Source: JBDKGV01 sp039798005 (lineage in GTDB: Bacteria; Fibrobacterota; Fibrobacteria; UBA5070). Taken from it: a DNA stretch of 15,740 nt. The first letter of the stretch is position 1. Each line of letters opens with the position of its first letter. The stretch lies in assembly GCA_039798005.1 (NCBI GenBank), contig JBDKGV010000068.1, positions 1-15,740 of the forward strand. Direction: 5' to 3'. A program made the position numbers and the translations under genes. Below are positions 7,142 to 13,603 of this stretch, in pieces. The notes beneath the pieces were generated by a model, which had not been told where the DNA came from, did not search any database, and saw only the letters and a list, made by a program, of their open reading frames with translations.

Positions 7142-7154
7142 CCAAATCATTTGG
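7142..7154. promoter_or_regulatory. 13-bp palindrome CCAAAT-C-ATTTGG upstream of amt
   Basis: This is a perfect inverted repeat of 6 bp around one central base. It overlaps the GG of the putative -24 element, so a protein bound here would cover that element. Just upstream is an imperfect direct repeat, CCAGGTTCCA at 7121-7130 and CCAGGTTTCCA at 7134-7144. It could be an operator or chance; nothing in the sequence identifies a binding protein. Confidence 0.25.
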
Positions 7155-7167
7155 CACGCAATTTCCT
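7151..7167 (+). promoter_or_regulatory. Possible sigma-54 (-24/-12) promoter of amt
   Basis: The sequence TTGGCACG-CAAT-TTCCT matches the -24 half of the sigma-54 consensus (TTGGCACG) fully. The -12 half is TTCCT instead of TTGCW, and the GG-N10-xC spacing is correct. The mismatch is in the conserved G of the -12 GC, which lowers confidence. The predicted start near 7178 gives a leader of about 40 nt before the amt ATG. Sigma-54 control of amt/amtB genes is well known in other bacteria. No good sigma-70 pair was found in this intergenic region. Confidence 0.35.
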
Positions 7168-7217
7168 AGAAGGTATTGCAGCGATCCACTTTCACTCGTC
7201 TCATACAAGGAGCCAAT

Positions 7218-8750
7218 ATGATCAGCTTCCGGAACCTACCCACCGCACTTCTGCGGGCCGGCCTGATGGCAGGTGTACTTGCTTTTGCAGGCACCGTCCA
7301 TGCCGAAGATACCACCAAGGTGGACTCGACCAAGCCAGCAACTGCCGCCGTGGTCGATAGTGCGAAGAGCGCTGCGCCAGTGGCTGCCGACGCTGTCACT
7401 GACACAGCCCTCCTCCACCGCGTCGCCGCTCTTGAGGCCTATATCGCCAACACGGACCCGGCCCTTTCCAACAAGGCTCTGGCTGTCGGCGTTGCTGGCC
7501 CTGGCCATAACGCATTCTTGATGATCTGTGCCGCCTTGGTGCTTTTCATGACCCTTCCGGGCCTTGCGCTCTTCTACGGCGGCCTTGTGCGCACCAAGAA
7601 CGTCCTTTCCGTTCTGGCCCAGTGCATGGGCATCGCCGGATTGGTCACCCTGCTTTGGTGGGCATTCGGTTATTCGGTCGTCTTCGACGCCGGAGGGTCG
7701 ATTTTGGGCGGCTTCTCCAAGGCCTTCCTTTCAGGCGTAGGTGCGGCTCCAAATACGGCGTATTCCTACTGGGTCGGCGAGAATGTCTTTGCCATGTACC
7801 AGTTGATGTTCGCCATCATCACTCCCGGACTCATCATCGGTGCCATTGCCGAACGCATGAAGTTCTCCGCAGTCCTTCTGTTCGTCCTTGGCTGGATGAT
7901 CGTCGTCTACTTCCCCCTTGCGCACATGGTCTGGGGCAGCACCGGCTTGATGAACGGCGTCTGGAACGCATCGGCTTCCATCAAGGCCATTGACTTCGCT
8001 GGCGGCACCGTGGTGCACATGAGCTCGGGTTGGTCCGCACTCCTGCTTGCCATCATCCTGGGCAAGCGCAAGGGCTTCGGCACCTCGAAGTTCACTCCCC
8101 ACAGCTTGACTCTGACCATGGTCGGCACGGGAATCCTGTGGGTGGGCTGGTATGGATTCAACGCCGGATCTGCAGTCGCTGCCGACGGCATCGCCGCCAA
8201 CGCCTTCCTGACCACCACTCTGGCCGCAGCCATCGCAGGCTTCATCTGGCCCATGATGGAATGGATCGTCCAAGGCAAGCCCACTGTGCTTGGTTTCTGC
8301 TCGGGCATCGTCGCAGGTCTTGTGGTCATCACTCCGGCAACGGGTTTCGTCACGGCCAACGGCGCGGTCATCATCGGTATCCTGGCAGGCATCATCCCCT
8401 TCTTCGCCGTCTACAAGCTCAAGAACTGGCTTGGCTATGACGATGCACTGGATACCTTCGGCGTGCATGGTGTCGGCGGTACCTTGGGTGCCCTGCTCAC
8501 CGGCTTCCTTGCCACCACCGAGGCCAATGCCAACCTTGCCATGAACCTCAAGGACATCGTCGGCAAGACTCTCTGGATCGAGCAGCTCAAGGCCATGGGT
8601 CTGACCATCACGCTCTCCTTGGTGGCCACGGCGATCCTTGCTTACGCCATCAAGTTCCTCATCGGTCTTCGCCCTGACGAAGAAGCCGAAGTGACCGGCT
8701 TGGATCTCGCCGAGCACGGCGAATCCGGCTACCACTACCAAGAGGGCTGA
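7218..8750 (+). CDS. amt: Ammonium transporter, Amt/MEP/Rh family
   Basis: This 510-residue inner-membrane channel takes up ammonium. Residues 1-29 form a signal peptide with likely cleavage after VHA. An Ala/Lys/Asp-rich periplasmic stretch (30-96) contains a short amphipathic segment, LLHRVAALEAYIANTD. The multi-helix Amt core starts near residue 97 with LALFYGGLVRTKNVLS. The signature DFAGGTVVH supplies D259 and H267, equivalent to E. coli AmtB D160 and H168. GVHGVGG supplies H417, equivalent to H318, so the twin-histidine pore is intact. I chose the ATG at 7218 because AAGGAG lies 5 nt upstream; a TTG 42 nt earlier stays in frame but has no such site. The gene is flanked by terminators and lacks the usual glnK neighbour. 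The upstream region holds a possible sigma-54 promoter. Confidence 0.96.
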   Translation: MISFRNLPTALLRAGLMAGVLAFAGTVHAEDTTKVDSTKPATAAVVDSAKSAAPVAADAVTDTALLHRVAALEAYIANTDPALSNKALAVGVAGPGHNAFLMICAALVLFMTLPGLALFYGGLVRTKNVLSVLAQCMGIAGLVTLLWWAFGYSVVFDAGGSILGGFSKAFLSGVGAAPNTAYSYWVGENVFAMYQLMFAIITPGLIIGAIAERMKFSAVLLFVLGWMIVVYFPLAHMVWGSTGLMNGVWNASASIKAIDFAGGTVVHMSSGWSALLLAIILGKRKGFGTSKFTPHSLTLTMVGTGILWVGWYGFNAGSAVAADGIAANAFLTTTLAAAIAGFIWPMMEWIVQGKPTVLGFCSGIVAGLVVITPATGFVTANGAVIIGILAGIIPFFAVYKLKNWLGYDDALDTFGVHGVGGTLGALLTGFLATTEANANLAMNLKDIVGKTLWIEQLKAMGLTITLSLVATAILAYAIKFLIGLRPDEEAEVTGLDLAEHGESGYHYQEG

Positions 8751-8775
8751 TCTCAACCGATCAACCGGTCCATCA

Positions 8776-8806
8776 CCCCGCTCCGGAATTCCGGCGCGGG
8801 GTTTTT
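8776..8806 (+). terminator. Intrinsic terminator of amt
   Basis: CCCCGC (8776-8781) pairs with GCGGGG (8796-8801). One T/C mismatch separates this from an inner CCGG/CCGG stem around AATT. Five T residues follow (8802-8806). It lies 25 nt after the amt stop. Confidence 0.92.
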
Positions 8807-8836
8807 CTTTGCCTGTCCATCAGATGCCCGCAAACA

Positions 8837-8865
8837 AAAGACCCTCTGCTGAGCAGAGGGTCTTT
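8837..8865. terminator. Bidirectional terminator between amt and the minus-strand cyclophilin gene
   Basis: A perfect 13-bp stem (8837-8849 with 8853-8865) encloses a 3-base loop. On the minus strand the hairpin runs into TCTTTTGTTTG, so it can end transcription from the cyclophilin gene, whose stop is 65 nt away. On the plus strand TCTTTCCTT follows, giving a back-up stop for amt read-through. Confidence 0.88.
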
Positions 8866-8929
8866 CCTTGTCCTAGGTCGACGAAGCACGGTTCAGTGAT
8901 TCGGACCGGGAGATTGGCCATTAACCGCC

Positions 8930-9472
8930 TTAGGCGAGGACTTCGATCTCCACCGATTCCAGAATCTGATCTTCGGCAGGACGGTCGCCCGAGTCGGTCC
9001 GCACCGAACTGATCGCGTCCAGCACTTCGAAGCCTTCAAAGACCTGACCAAAGACGCTGTAGCCTTCGGCAGGACCGCCCTTGGCCGGATGATCGAGGAA
9101 GTGCGCTCCGCCCTTGCCGTTGACGACGAAGAACTGTGAACCGATGGAATTGGGCATGGAGGTCTTGGCCCAGGAGAGAGCACCGTAGATGTGCTTGAGC
9201 TCCGGGTGGTACTGGTCACCGATCTGGGTGCCCGGTCCCTTGGCCGAGTGGCCGCCGGTGCCGTTCTTGCGGGTGAAGTCGCCACCCTGGATCACGAAGT
9301 TCTTGATCACGCGATGGAAAGGCACATCGGTGTACTTGCCCTGCTTGGCCAGCTCCACGAAATTTGCGGCAGCGTCCGCAACGACATCCACGAAAAGGAT
9401 GGCTTTCATTACGCCGCGATTGGTCTTGAGAATGGCGATGGTATCGCCGCTTTTCGGTGCTTGAGTCTGCAT
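8930..9472 (-). CDS. Cytosolic cyclophilin-type peptidyl-prolyl cis-trans isomerase
   Basis: This 180-residue cyclophilin has no signal peptide, so it is predicted to be cytosolic. Active-site motifs are FHRVIKNFVIQGGDF (R54, Q62), the GTGGHSAKGPG loop, ALSWAK and SQFFVV (Q113). There are two adjacent ATG codons. The one at 9475 overlaps the upstream TGA (ATGA) but is only 2 nt from the AAGGAG site. The second, at 9472, has 5-nt spacing and is preferred; the difference is one residue. The gene is translationally coupled to the upstream membrane TPR-like gene. It is distinct from the exported paralogue at 4790-5320, being shorter at the N-terminus and having a longer loop before the QFF region. 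A bidirectional hairpin terminator follows. Confidence 0.94.
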   Translation of the reverse strand: MQTQAPKSGDTIAILKTNRGVMKAILFVDVVADAAANFVELAKQGKYTDVPFHRVIKNFVIQGGDFTRKNGTGGHSAKGPGTQIGDQYHPELKHIYGALSWAKTSMPNSIGSQFFVVNGKGGAHFLDHPAKGGPAEGYSVFGQVFEGFEVLDAISSVRTDSGDRPAEDQILESVEIEVLA

Positions 9473-9954
9473 CATTTCTCCTTTTTGGTTGCCGAATCGA
9501 TCGTTGCGAGAAGGCGATTCTTCTCGACAAAGGCATTGGTGTCCGCCAGAACTCCGGCACGGGCTTGGGCCAGGACTCCGGTATCGGCCGAAATCACAGC
9601 TGCCTTCACGCCCTCTTCCAGAATTCGTGCGGATTCTTCCCATTCCCCGATACGCCCGAGGCGATGGGTCATGAGCGTGTCGTTCTCCTTGGAGACGAAA
9701 TGCGATTTTTCCTGCAAGGTCTCGTAGGCTTTTTTGGCCGATCGGTAATCCTTGCGCGACCACAGGTCATCGGCCGCCTGAAAACGCTGGTTGCTTTCCT
9801 GCTTGGCGCTCTGATACCACCACCAGAACCCACCGGCCACAAGAGCGATGACAAGCAAGGTCACCACATCGGAGAGGCCGAAGGCCTCCATCTTCTTCCC
9901 TTCTTCCGGGGGAGGGATTTCTTCGTTCGAATCCTTGGGATCGTGTTCCTGCAT
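9472..9954 (-). CDS. Membrane-anchored TPR-like protein
   Basis: I do not recognise a named family. The 160-residue product has a hydrophilic, acidic and Pro-rich N-terminus (1-24) and one transmembrane helix (about 29-47, ending GGFWWWYQ). The helical C-terminal part has features of tetratricopeptide repeats: FQAADDLWSRKDYRSAKKAYETL and GRIGEWEESARILEEGVKAA. The layout recalls YfgM-type proteins, with an N-terminal anchor and a TPR domain, but which side the TPR part faces is not clear from the flanking charges. I chose the ATG at 9954 because AGGAG lies 7 nt upstream; the frame continues 15 codons further without a better site. Its stop overlaps the cyclophilin start region, so the two are probably co-translated. 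The 192-nt gap upstream may hold its promoter. Confidence 0.78.
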   Translation of the reverse strand: MQEHDPKDSNEEIPPPEEGKKMEAFGLSDVVTLLVIALVAGGFWWWYQSAKQESNQRFQAADDLWSRKDYRSAKKAYETLQEKSHFVSKENDTLMTHRLGRIGEWEESARILEEGVKAAVISADTGVLAQARAGVLADTNAFVEKNRLLATIDSATKKEK

Positions 9955-10146
9955 CTTGAATCTCCTGTGAGACGGGAAAGATAGGATAGATCGAACCAAG
10001 AGGACCGGAATCCAGCCCGCTTGAAACGAATCGAGTCGATCACCATCCAGCAGGTTGCGGGGTGCCGATCATTCGCGGCGATTGCAAGTCCACGGAGTGG
10101 AATCCGGGTGACGGGAACGCGGCGGAATCTCAAACTCGATGGTCCG
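9955..10146. other. Intergenic region between the SH3 lipoprotein gene and the TPR gene
   Basis: This 192-nt stretch separates two minus-strand genes. I see no open frame with a ribosome binding site and no hairpin with a T run to end the lipoprotein transcript. A -10-like TATCCT lies on the minus strand shortly before the TPR ribosome binding site, but no -35 partner at the right distance supports it. It probably holds the promoter of the TPR-cyclophilin pair. Confidence 0.4.
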
Positions 10147-10875
10147 CTAGGGGACCACGGGGGCGACCATGCTGTCCACCACCGGGGATGGCGCAGGTTC
10201 GGAAACCACAGGCATCGGAAGGCTCAAGGAATCCTTGAGGATCTCGTAGACACGCGAACTTGCCACGGAAGAATTGTTCAGCAATTCCTGGATTGCAGCC
10301 GCACGTTTCGCAGGATCCTTGATCGCACGGGCACGGCGCACCAAGGTGGCCGCAAGCAGTTCGGAAGGGTCGCTGGAAAAACCAGGGCGCAGAATCCAAC
10401 CGCGCTGCGCCCGATTCATGGTGACCACTTCGATCCAATCACCGTCCTTGCCGTCCTTTGAGGTGAACTTGGCGACAAGTTCCGTCGAGGCGATGGACTT
10501 TCCGGTTGCCGTCGCTTGATCAGGCCGTTTGTAAAGCGGAGCCTTTTCCAAGAGGACGGCGGCTTGCGCAGGGGCCGCCAACTGCCAGGAATTCACCCAC
10601 CCTTCCTTGCCATCGGTCATGCGCACCTTGAAGTAGGCCTTCTTGGGATTGTTCGCGTCCACGACCGAATCTCCAAGCCACTCCACTTGTTCAGCCAAGG
10701 AGAGGCTGGTCAATACGCGTCCCTTGCTGTCAGGTTCGGCACGGACTGCCGCCTGATCACTCAAGGCCACTCCTCCGGACTGTTTTCGGGAGCAACCCGA
10801 GCAACCCGAGAGAACCAAGGAAAATGCTCCAAGAAGGACCAAGGCACGAACCGGAAGAGGACGACGGGAGTTCAT
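10147..10875 (-). CDS. Lipoprotein with two SH3-like domains
   Basis: This 242-residue protein has a lipoprotein signal: basic MNSRRPLPVR, a hydrophobic core, and the lipobox LSGC with C25 as the lipidated residue. CSGCSRKQSGG follows. Residues about 36-80 (VALSDQAAVRAEPDSKGRVLTSLSLAEQVEWLGD to EGWVNSWQL) look like a bacterial SH3 domain. A second, weaker copy spans about 85-145 (AAVLLEKAPLYKRPDQATATGKSIAS to RGWILRPGF). Such domains commonly bind peptidoglycan or peptides at the envelope. The C-terminal third is helical and ends in a Pro/Val-rich tail. I chose the ATG at 10875; a TTG two codons upstream is also open, and neither has a strong ribosome binding site. It starts 43 nt after the receiver-like gene, so it may belong to that transcript. 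Confidence 0.85.
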   Translation of the reverse strand: MNSRRPLPVRALVLLGAFSLVLSGCSGCSRKQSGGVALSDQAAVRAEPDSKGRVLTSLSLAEQVEWLGDSVVDANNPKKAYFKVRMTDGKEGWVNSWQLAAPAQAAVLLEKAPLYKRPDQATATGKSIASTELVAKFTSKDGKDGDWIEVVTMNRAQRGWILRPGFSSDPSELLAATLVRRARAIKDPAKRAAAIQELLNNSSVASSRVYEILKDSLSLPMPVVSEPAPSPVVDSMVAPVVP

Positions 10876-10918
10876 GCCCAAAATCTAATTCCCGATCACC
10901 GGCCTTGGAGACGCCCCA

Positions 10919-11350
10919 TCAAGGCTCGGCATCCGCGGCAAGGGCTTGTGCCCATTGCGGCGTCAAGCATTCATCCAGCACCTGCTGAAGAAAACCTTCC
11001 CATTCATCACGACGCGCACTGGAACGCAACGCCAGAATCGAGGACCGAAGCGGAAGGCAGTCGTTCTCCTCCACGATCTCCACCACCCATGATTCGGGGA
11101 TGCAATCGGCGACCTCGGCGGCAAAGCTCGGGCCTTCACAGGAATGACGATCCAGAACGATCAAGGTCGGTGGATCCCCTTCGAGCAACGGTTCCCGCAA
11201 ACTCTTGCGCACGAGGTTCACATCCTCACACACGAAGACCATCCGCTCGAAGGGCGTATCGTTGCTTTCCATCCACTCGAGGATCCAGCGGCATACTCGC
11301 TGGGAGCGATCGGAATCGGAGCATAGCAGGAAGACTGGACCGTAACTCAT
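10919..11350 (-). CDS. Small receiver-like protein of unknown function
   Basis: The 143-residue protein has no signal peptide or membrane segment. The order of elements hints at a response-regulator receiver fold: an opening strand VFLLCSDSD with acidic D12 and D14, a helix, a strand MVFVCED, and a strand PTLIVLDRHS whose D67 sits where the phosphorylated aspartate would be. The conserved lysine near the end of a receiver (usually before a proline) is not visible, so it would be a degenerate or pseudo-receiver. This fold call is tentative. Its ATG overlaps the stop of the nucleotidyltransferase gene (ATGA) and has little ribosome binding site of its own, so its translation probably depends on that gene. 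A receiver-kinase hybrid lies two genes further upstream on the same strand, a possible partner. Confidence 0.75.
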   Translation of the reverse strand: MSYGPVFLLCSDSDRSQRVCRWILEWMESNDTPFERMVFVCEDVNLVRKSLREPLLEGDPPTLIVLDRHSCEGPSFAAEVADCIPESWVVEIVEENDCLPLRSSILALRSSARRDEWEGFLQQVLDECLTPQWAQALAADAEP

Positions 11351-12609
11351 CCTTGGGGAAACATAACACCAAGTACGGCATTGACAAGGACTTCTGCGTC
11401 TTGGGGCCCATGATCAAGCAGCATGGCATCGGCCAGGCGAATCGCATCCCCAAGCGAAGCCCCCCGCAAACGAGCATCGGCAGCCATCCAGATTTGCCCC
11501 GCAGGAGGCCTCGGAGTGACCATCACCCGATCCCGGACAGCGGTCCAACGAGGTGCCAGCTCCGTACCCAACCGGTCATCCCAGTGCATGACCATCGCCT
11601 GAAGTGCTGGGTAGGCCCGTTCACGGACCAAGGAGGCCTCTTGAGAAAGAGCTTGGGCCGGAGCAAACATTTCAGGGAAACGCTTCCAGATCAAGCGTGC
11701 CGCCTCCTTTTCCTGATTCGATGCGCGCAAACGCTCAAGAAACGCTTCACCCGCCTCGGTGGCGACCAAGGACATCGCCGGGACCTCTTCAGCCATCCAA
11801 GGACAAAATCCAAGTCCCAGAACCGCGATCCAAGGGAGGGCTTCCGGCAAAGGGCTTGAAAACAATGCGCTCATTCGTTCCAAAACCAGGGGATTCCGCC
11901 ACGTGGCTTCAAGTTCAGGGAACAGCACATCGAAGATCCCGCCTTGGCGCAACAGCTCCCAAGCCGGGGCGAAGGCACCTTGGCCCGCCATTTTTCCCAG
12001 TTCCTCGTGCAGCCGCTCCGCGGAAAGCGTACGCACTCCATCCGACAGTTCACAGAGCGCCTGCCAAGTCCCCGCCTCGATGGCAAAACCCAACCTCACC
12101 GAGAAGCGCACCGCCCGCAGGATCCGCAGATGGTCTTCCGTGAAGCGTTCGTGCGGATCCCGGATGCAACGCAGGATCCCCTTGGAAAGATCGGCGACGC
12201 CATCGACCAGATCGACGACTTCCCCGGTCATGGGGTCCAGAAGCAGGCCGTTGATGGTGAAATCACGCCGTTGCACATCCCCTTCGACCGTGGTGCGCTT
12301 CACCCAGGCCGGCCGACGCCCATCGAGATAGGGGCCTTCGGAACGGAAGGAGGTCACCTCGATCGGCTTGCCCTTGGGGACCAGCACCACACCCAGTTCG
12401 ATCTTGAGTGCGATGGCCTTCGGAAACAGCTCCATGACCTGAGCCGGTTCCGCGGAAGTCGCCACATCGTAATCCTTGGGCTTGGTGCCAAGGAGAAGGT
12501 CGCGCACGCAACCGCCGGCAAGCCAAGCCTCATGCCCTTTTTCCCGCAAGCGGCGCACCACCTGAAGGGGTCCGTCCCATTCCGTCCAATCCAACGCAAG
12601 CGTATTCAT
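11347..12609 (-). CDS. CCA tRNA nucleotidyltransferase / poly(A) polymerase family (class II)
   Basis: This 420-residue class II nucleotidyltransferase adds CCA to tRNA 3' ends, or a poly(A) tail to RNA; sequence alone does not separate these roles safely. Motif A is LAGGCVRDLLLGTKPKDYDVATSA, with catalytic D46 and D48. RRDFTINGLLLDPMTGEVVDLVDG is the second motif. The third is DPHERFTEDHLRILRAVRFSVRLGF, followed by the neck and body helices. No HD domain is evident in the C-terminal half. The start is uncertain: ATG 12609 (MNTLALDW) leaves a 13-nt gap after rluA, while ATG 12639 (MDSTTKF) would overlap the rluA end. Neither has a clear ribosome binding site. The stop overlaps the start of the receiver-like gene. 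Confidence 0.9.
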   Translation of the reverse strand: MNTLALDWTEWDGPLQVVRRLREKGHEAWLAGGCVRDLLLGTKPKDYDVATSAEPAQVMELFPKAIALKIELGVVLVPKGKPIEVTSFRSEGPYLDGRRPAWVKRTTVEGDVQRRDFTINGLLLDPMTGEVVDLVDGVADLSKGILRCIRDPHERFTEDHLRILRAVRFSVRLGFAIEAGTWQALCELSDGVRTLSAERLHEELGKMAGQGAFAPAWELLRQGGIFDVLFPELEATWRNPLVLERMSALFSSPLPEALPWIAVLGLGFCPWMAEEVPAMSLVATEAGEAFLERLRASNQEKEAARLIWKRFPEMFAPAQALSQEASLVRERAYPALQAMVMHWDDRLGTELAPRWTAVRDRVMVTPRPPAGQIWMAADARLRGASLGDAIRLADAMLLDHGPQDAEVLVNAVLGVMFPQG

Positions 12610-12622
12610 CAGACCGGCAAAC

Positions 12623-13585
12623 TTAGTTGTCGAATCCATCCGGCAGCGGCGCACGCACGGAACGGGGCAAACCAGGCGGCGCCGTATCCAGGAATTCGAG
12701 CGAACAGGAGTGGAGCCAAAGCCGGGAACCTCCCGAAAGTCTCGCGACTTCCTGCGCATCCTTGCCATCCACACGCGCCAAGTATCCGATCCCTCCTTGG
12801 CCATCGTAAAGCGGATCCCCCACCAACGGATGCCCGATATGCTGGGCGTGAACGCGAATCTGATGCCGTCGTCCTTGCAGGGGATGCACACGGCACCAGG
12901 TCCCTTGGAGGGCATCATCCCACCTGATCGGGACGAATTCCGTCCGACTTGGCTTGCCTCCCGCAGAAGGTTCGTCGGGCACGACGCAGAGCCTTGAGCG
13001 GATCATGCTCCCGACCTCCGGCCCGATCGCGCCCTCCACCGTGACAGGCTGCGTCAATTCCCCGCGAAGACAGGCGAGATACTCCTTGCGAACCTGGCGA
13101 TGCTCGAAGGAACGCTGCAGCCACGAAAGCGCGGCGTGGGTGCGGGCAAACAGCACAAGACCGGACGTATCGCGATCCAGTCGATGGCATGGCGACCAAT
13201 CCGCTCCGTGGAGCTTCCGCACCTGCCAAACCAAGGTCTGCCGAAAGATCCGCGAGGTCGAATGGATCGGTTGACCGGATGGCTTGTCGATGGCCATCCA
13301 ATCATCGCCTCGGTCGACCACGCGCCAATTCGTCGGCACATCCGGTTCCTGGTACTCTCCGTGATTGTAGGCAAGGACCTGCCCCGCCACAAGCCGTGCC
13401 GATGGATCGAACCACACGTCCCCTGCCACACTGACGGCGCCCGCCAAGATCCGCTCCTGCCATGTTTCTCGAGGATGGTAGCCGAAGCTCGCTTGCAGGT
13501 GATCGAGAAGCGCCTTGCCTTGAGCGCTGGCGGGAAGGATCGAGGTGAAGATGTAGGGTCCGTCGTCACCGGGGAGGAGCGCCAT
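12623..13585 (-). CDS. RluA-family RNA pseudouridine synthase
   Basis: This 320-residue enzyme isomerises uridine to pseudouridine in rRNA or tRNA. The catalytic motif HRLDRDTSGLVLFA carries D137. Other family signatures are DDWMAIDKPSGQPIHST, a KEYLACLRG strand, HPLQGRRHQIRVHAQHIGHPLVGDPLYDG and LWLHSCSLEF. The N-terminal segment ERILAGAVSVAGDVWFDPSARLVAGQVLAY looks like an S4-type RNA-binding region. The ATG at 13585 has GAGGG 3 nt upstream and lies 18 nt after the kinase stop. Which of RluA, RluC, RluD or TruC it corresponds to, and hence its target uridine, cannot be told here. Confidence 0.93.
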   Translation of the reverse strand: MALLPGDDGPYIFTSILPASAQGKALLDHLQASFGYHPRETWQERILAGAVSVAGDVWFDPSARLVAGQVLAYNHGEYQEPDVPTNWRVVDRGDDWMAIDKPSGQPIHSTSRIFRQTLVWQVRKLHGADWSPCHRLDRDTSGLVLFARTHAALSWLQRSFEHRQVRKEYLACLRGELTQPVTVEGAIGPEVGSMIRSRLCVVPDEPSAGGKPSRTEFVPIRWDDALQGTWCRVHPLQGRRHQIRVHAQHIGHPLVGDPLYDGQGGIGYLARVDGKDAQEVARLSGGSRLWLHSCSLEFLDTAPPGLPRSVRAPLPDGFDN

Positions 13586-13603
13586 GATCCCTCTCGCGAC
13601 AGA

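Noticed and set aside
7176..7217. Earlier TTG start for amt
   Set aside because: It has no ribosome binding site at the right distance, and it would bury the signal peptide that begins cleanly at ATG 7218.
7731..8756. 341-codon open frame on the minus strand
   Set aside because: It is antisense to the Amt core. Its Asp/Gly/His-rich translation is what reversed membrane-protein codons give.
9476..9763. N-terminal extension making the minus-strand cyclophilin 277 residues long
   Set aside because: The extension is the TPR-like gene read in another frame. The ribosome binding site and ATG at 9472 mark the real start.
10516..11859. Long open frame of 447 codons on the plus strand
   Set aside because: It crosses antisense over three minus-strand genes, including the lipoprotein and the nucleotidyltransferase. 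It has no start context or domain.
11944..12927. 327-codon open frame on the plus strand
   Set aside because: It is antisense to the catalytic part of the nucleotidyltransferase and the end of rluA, with no motif support.
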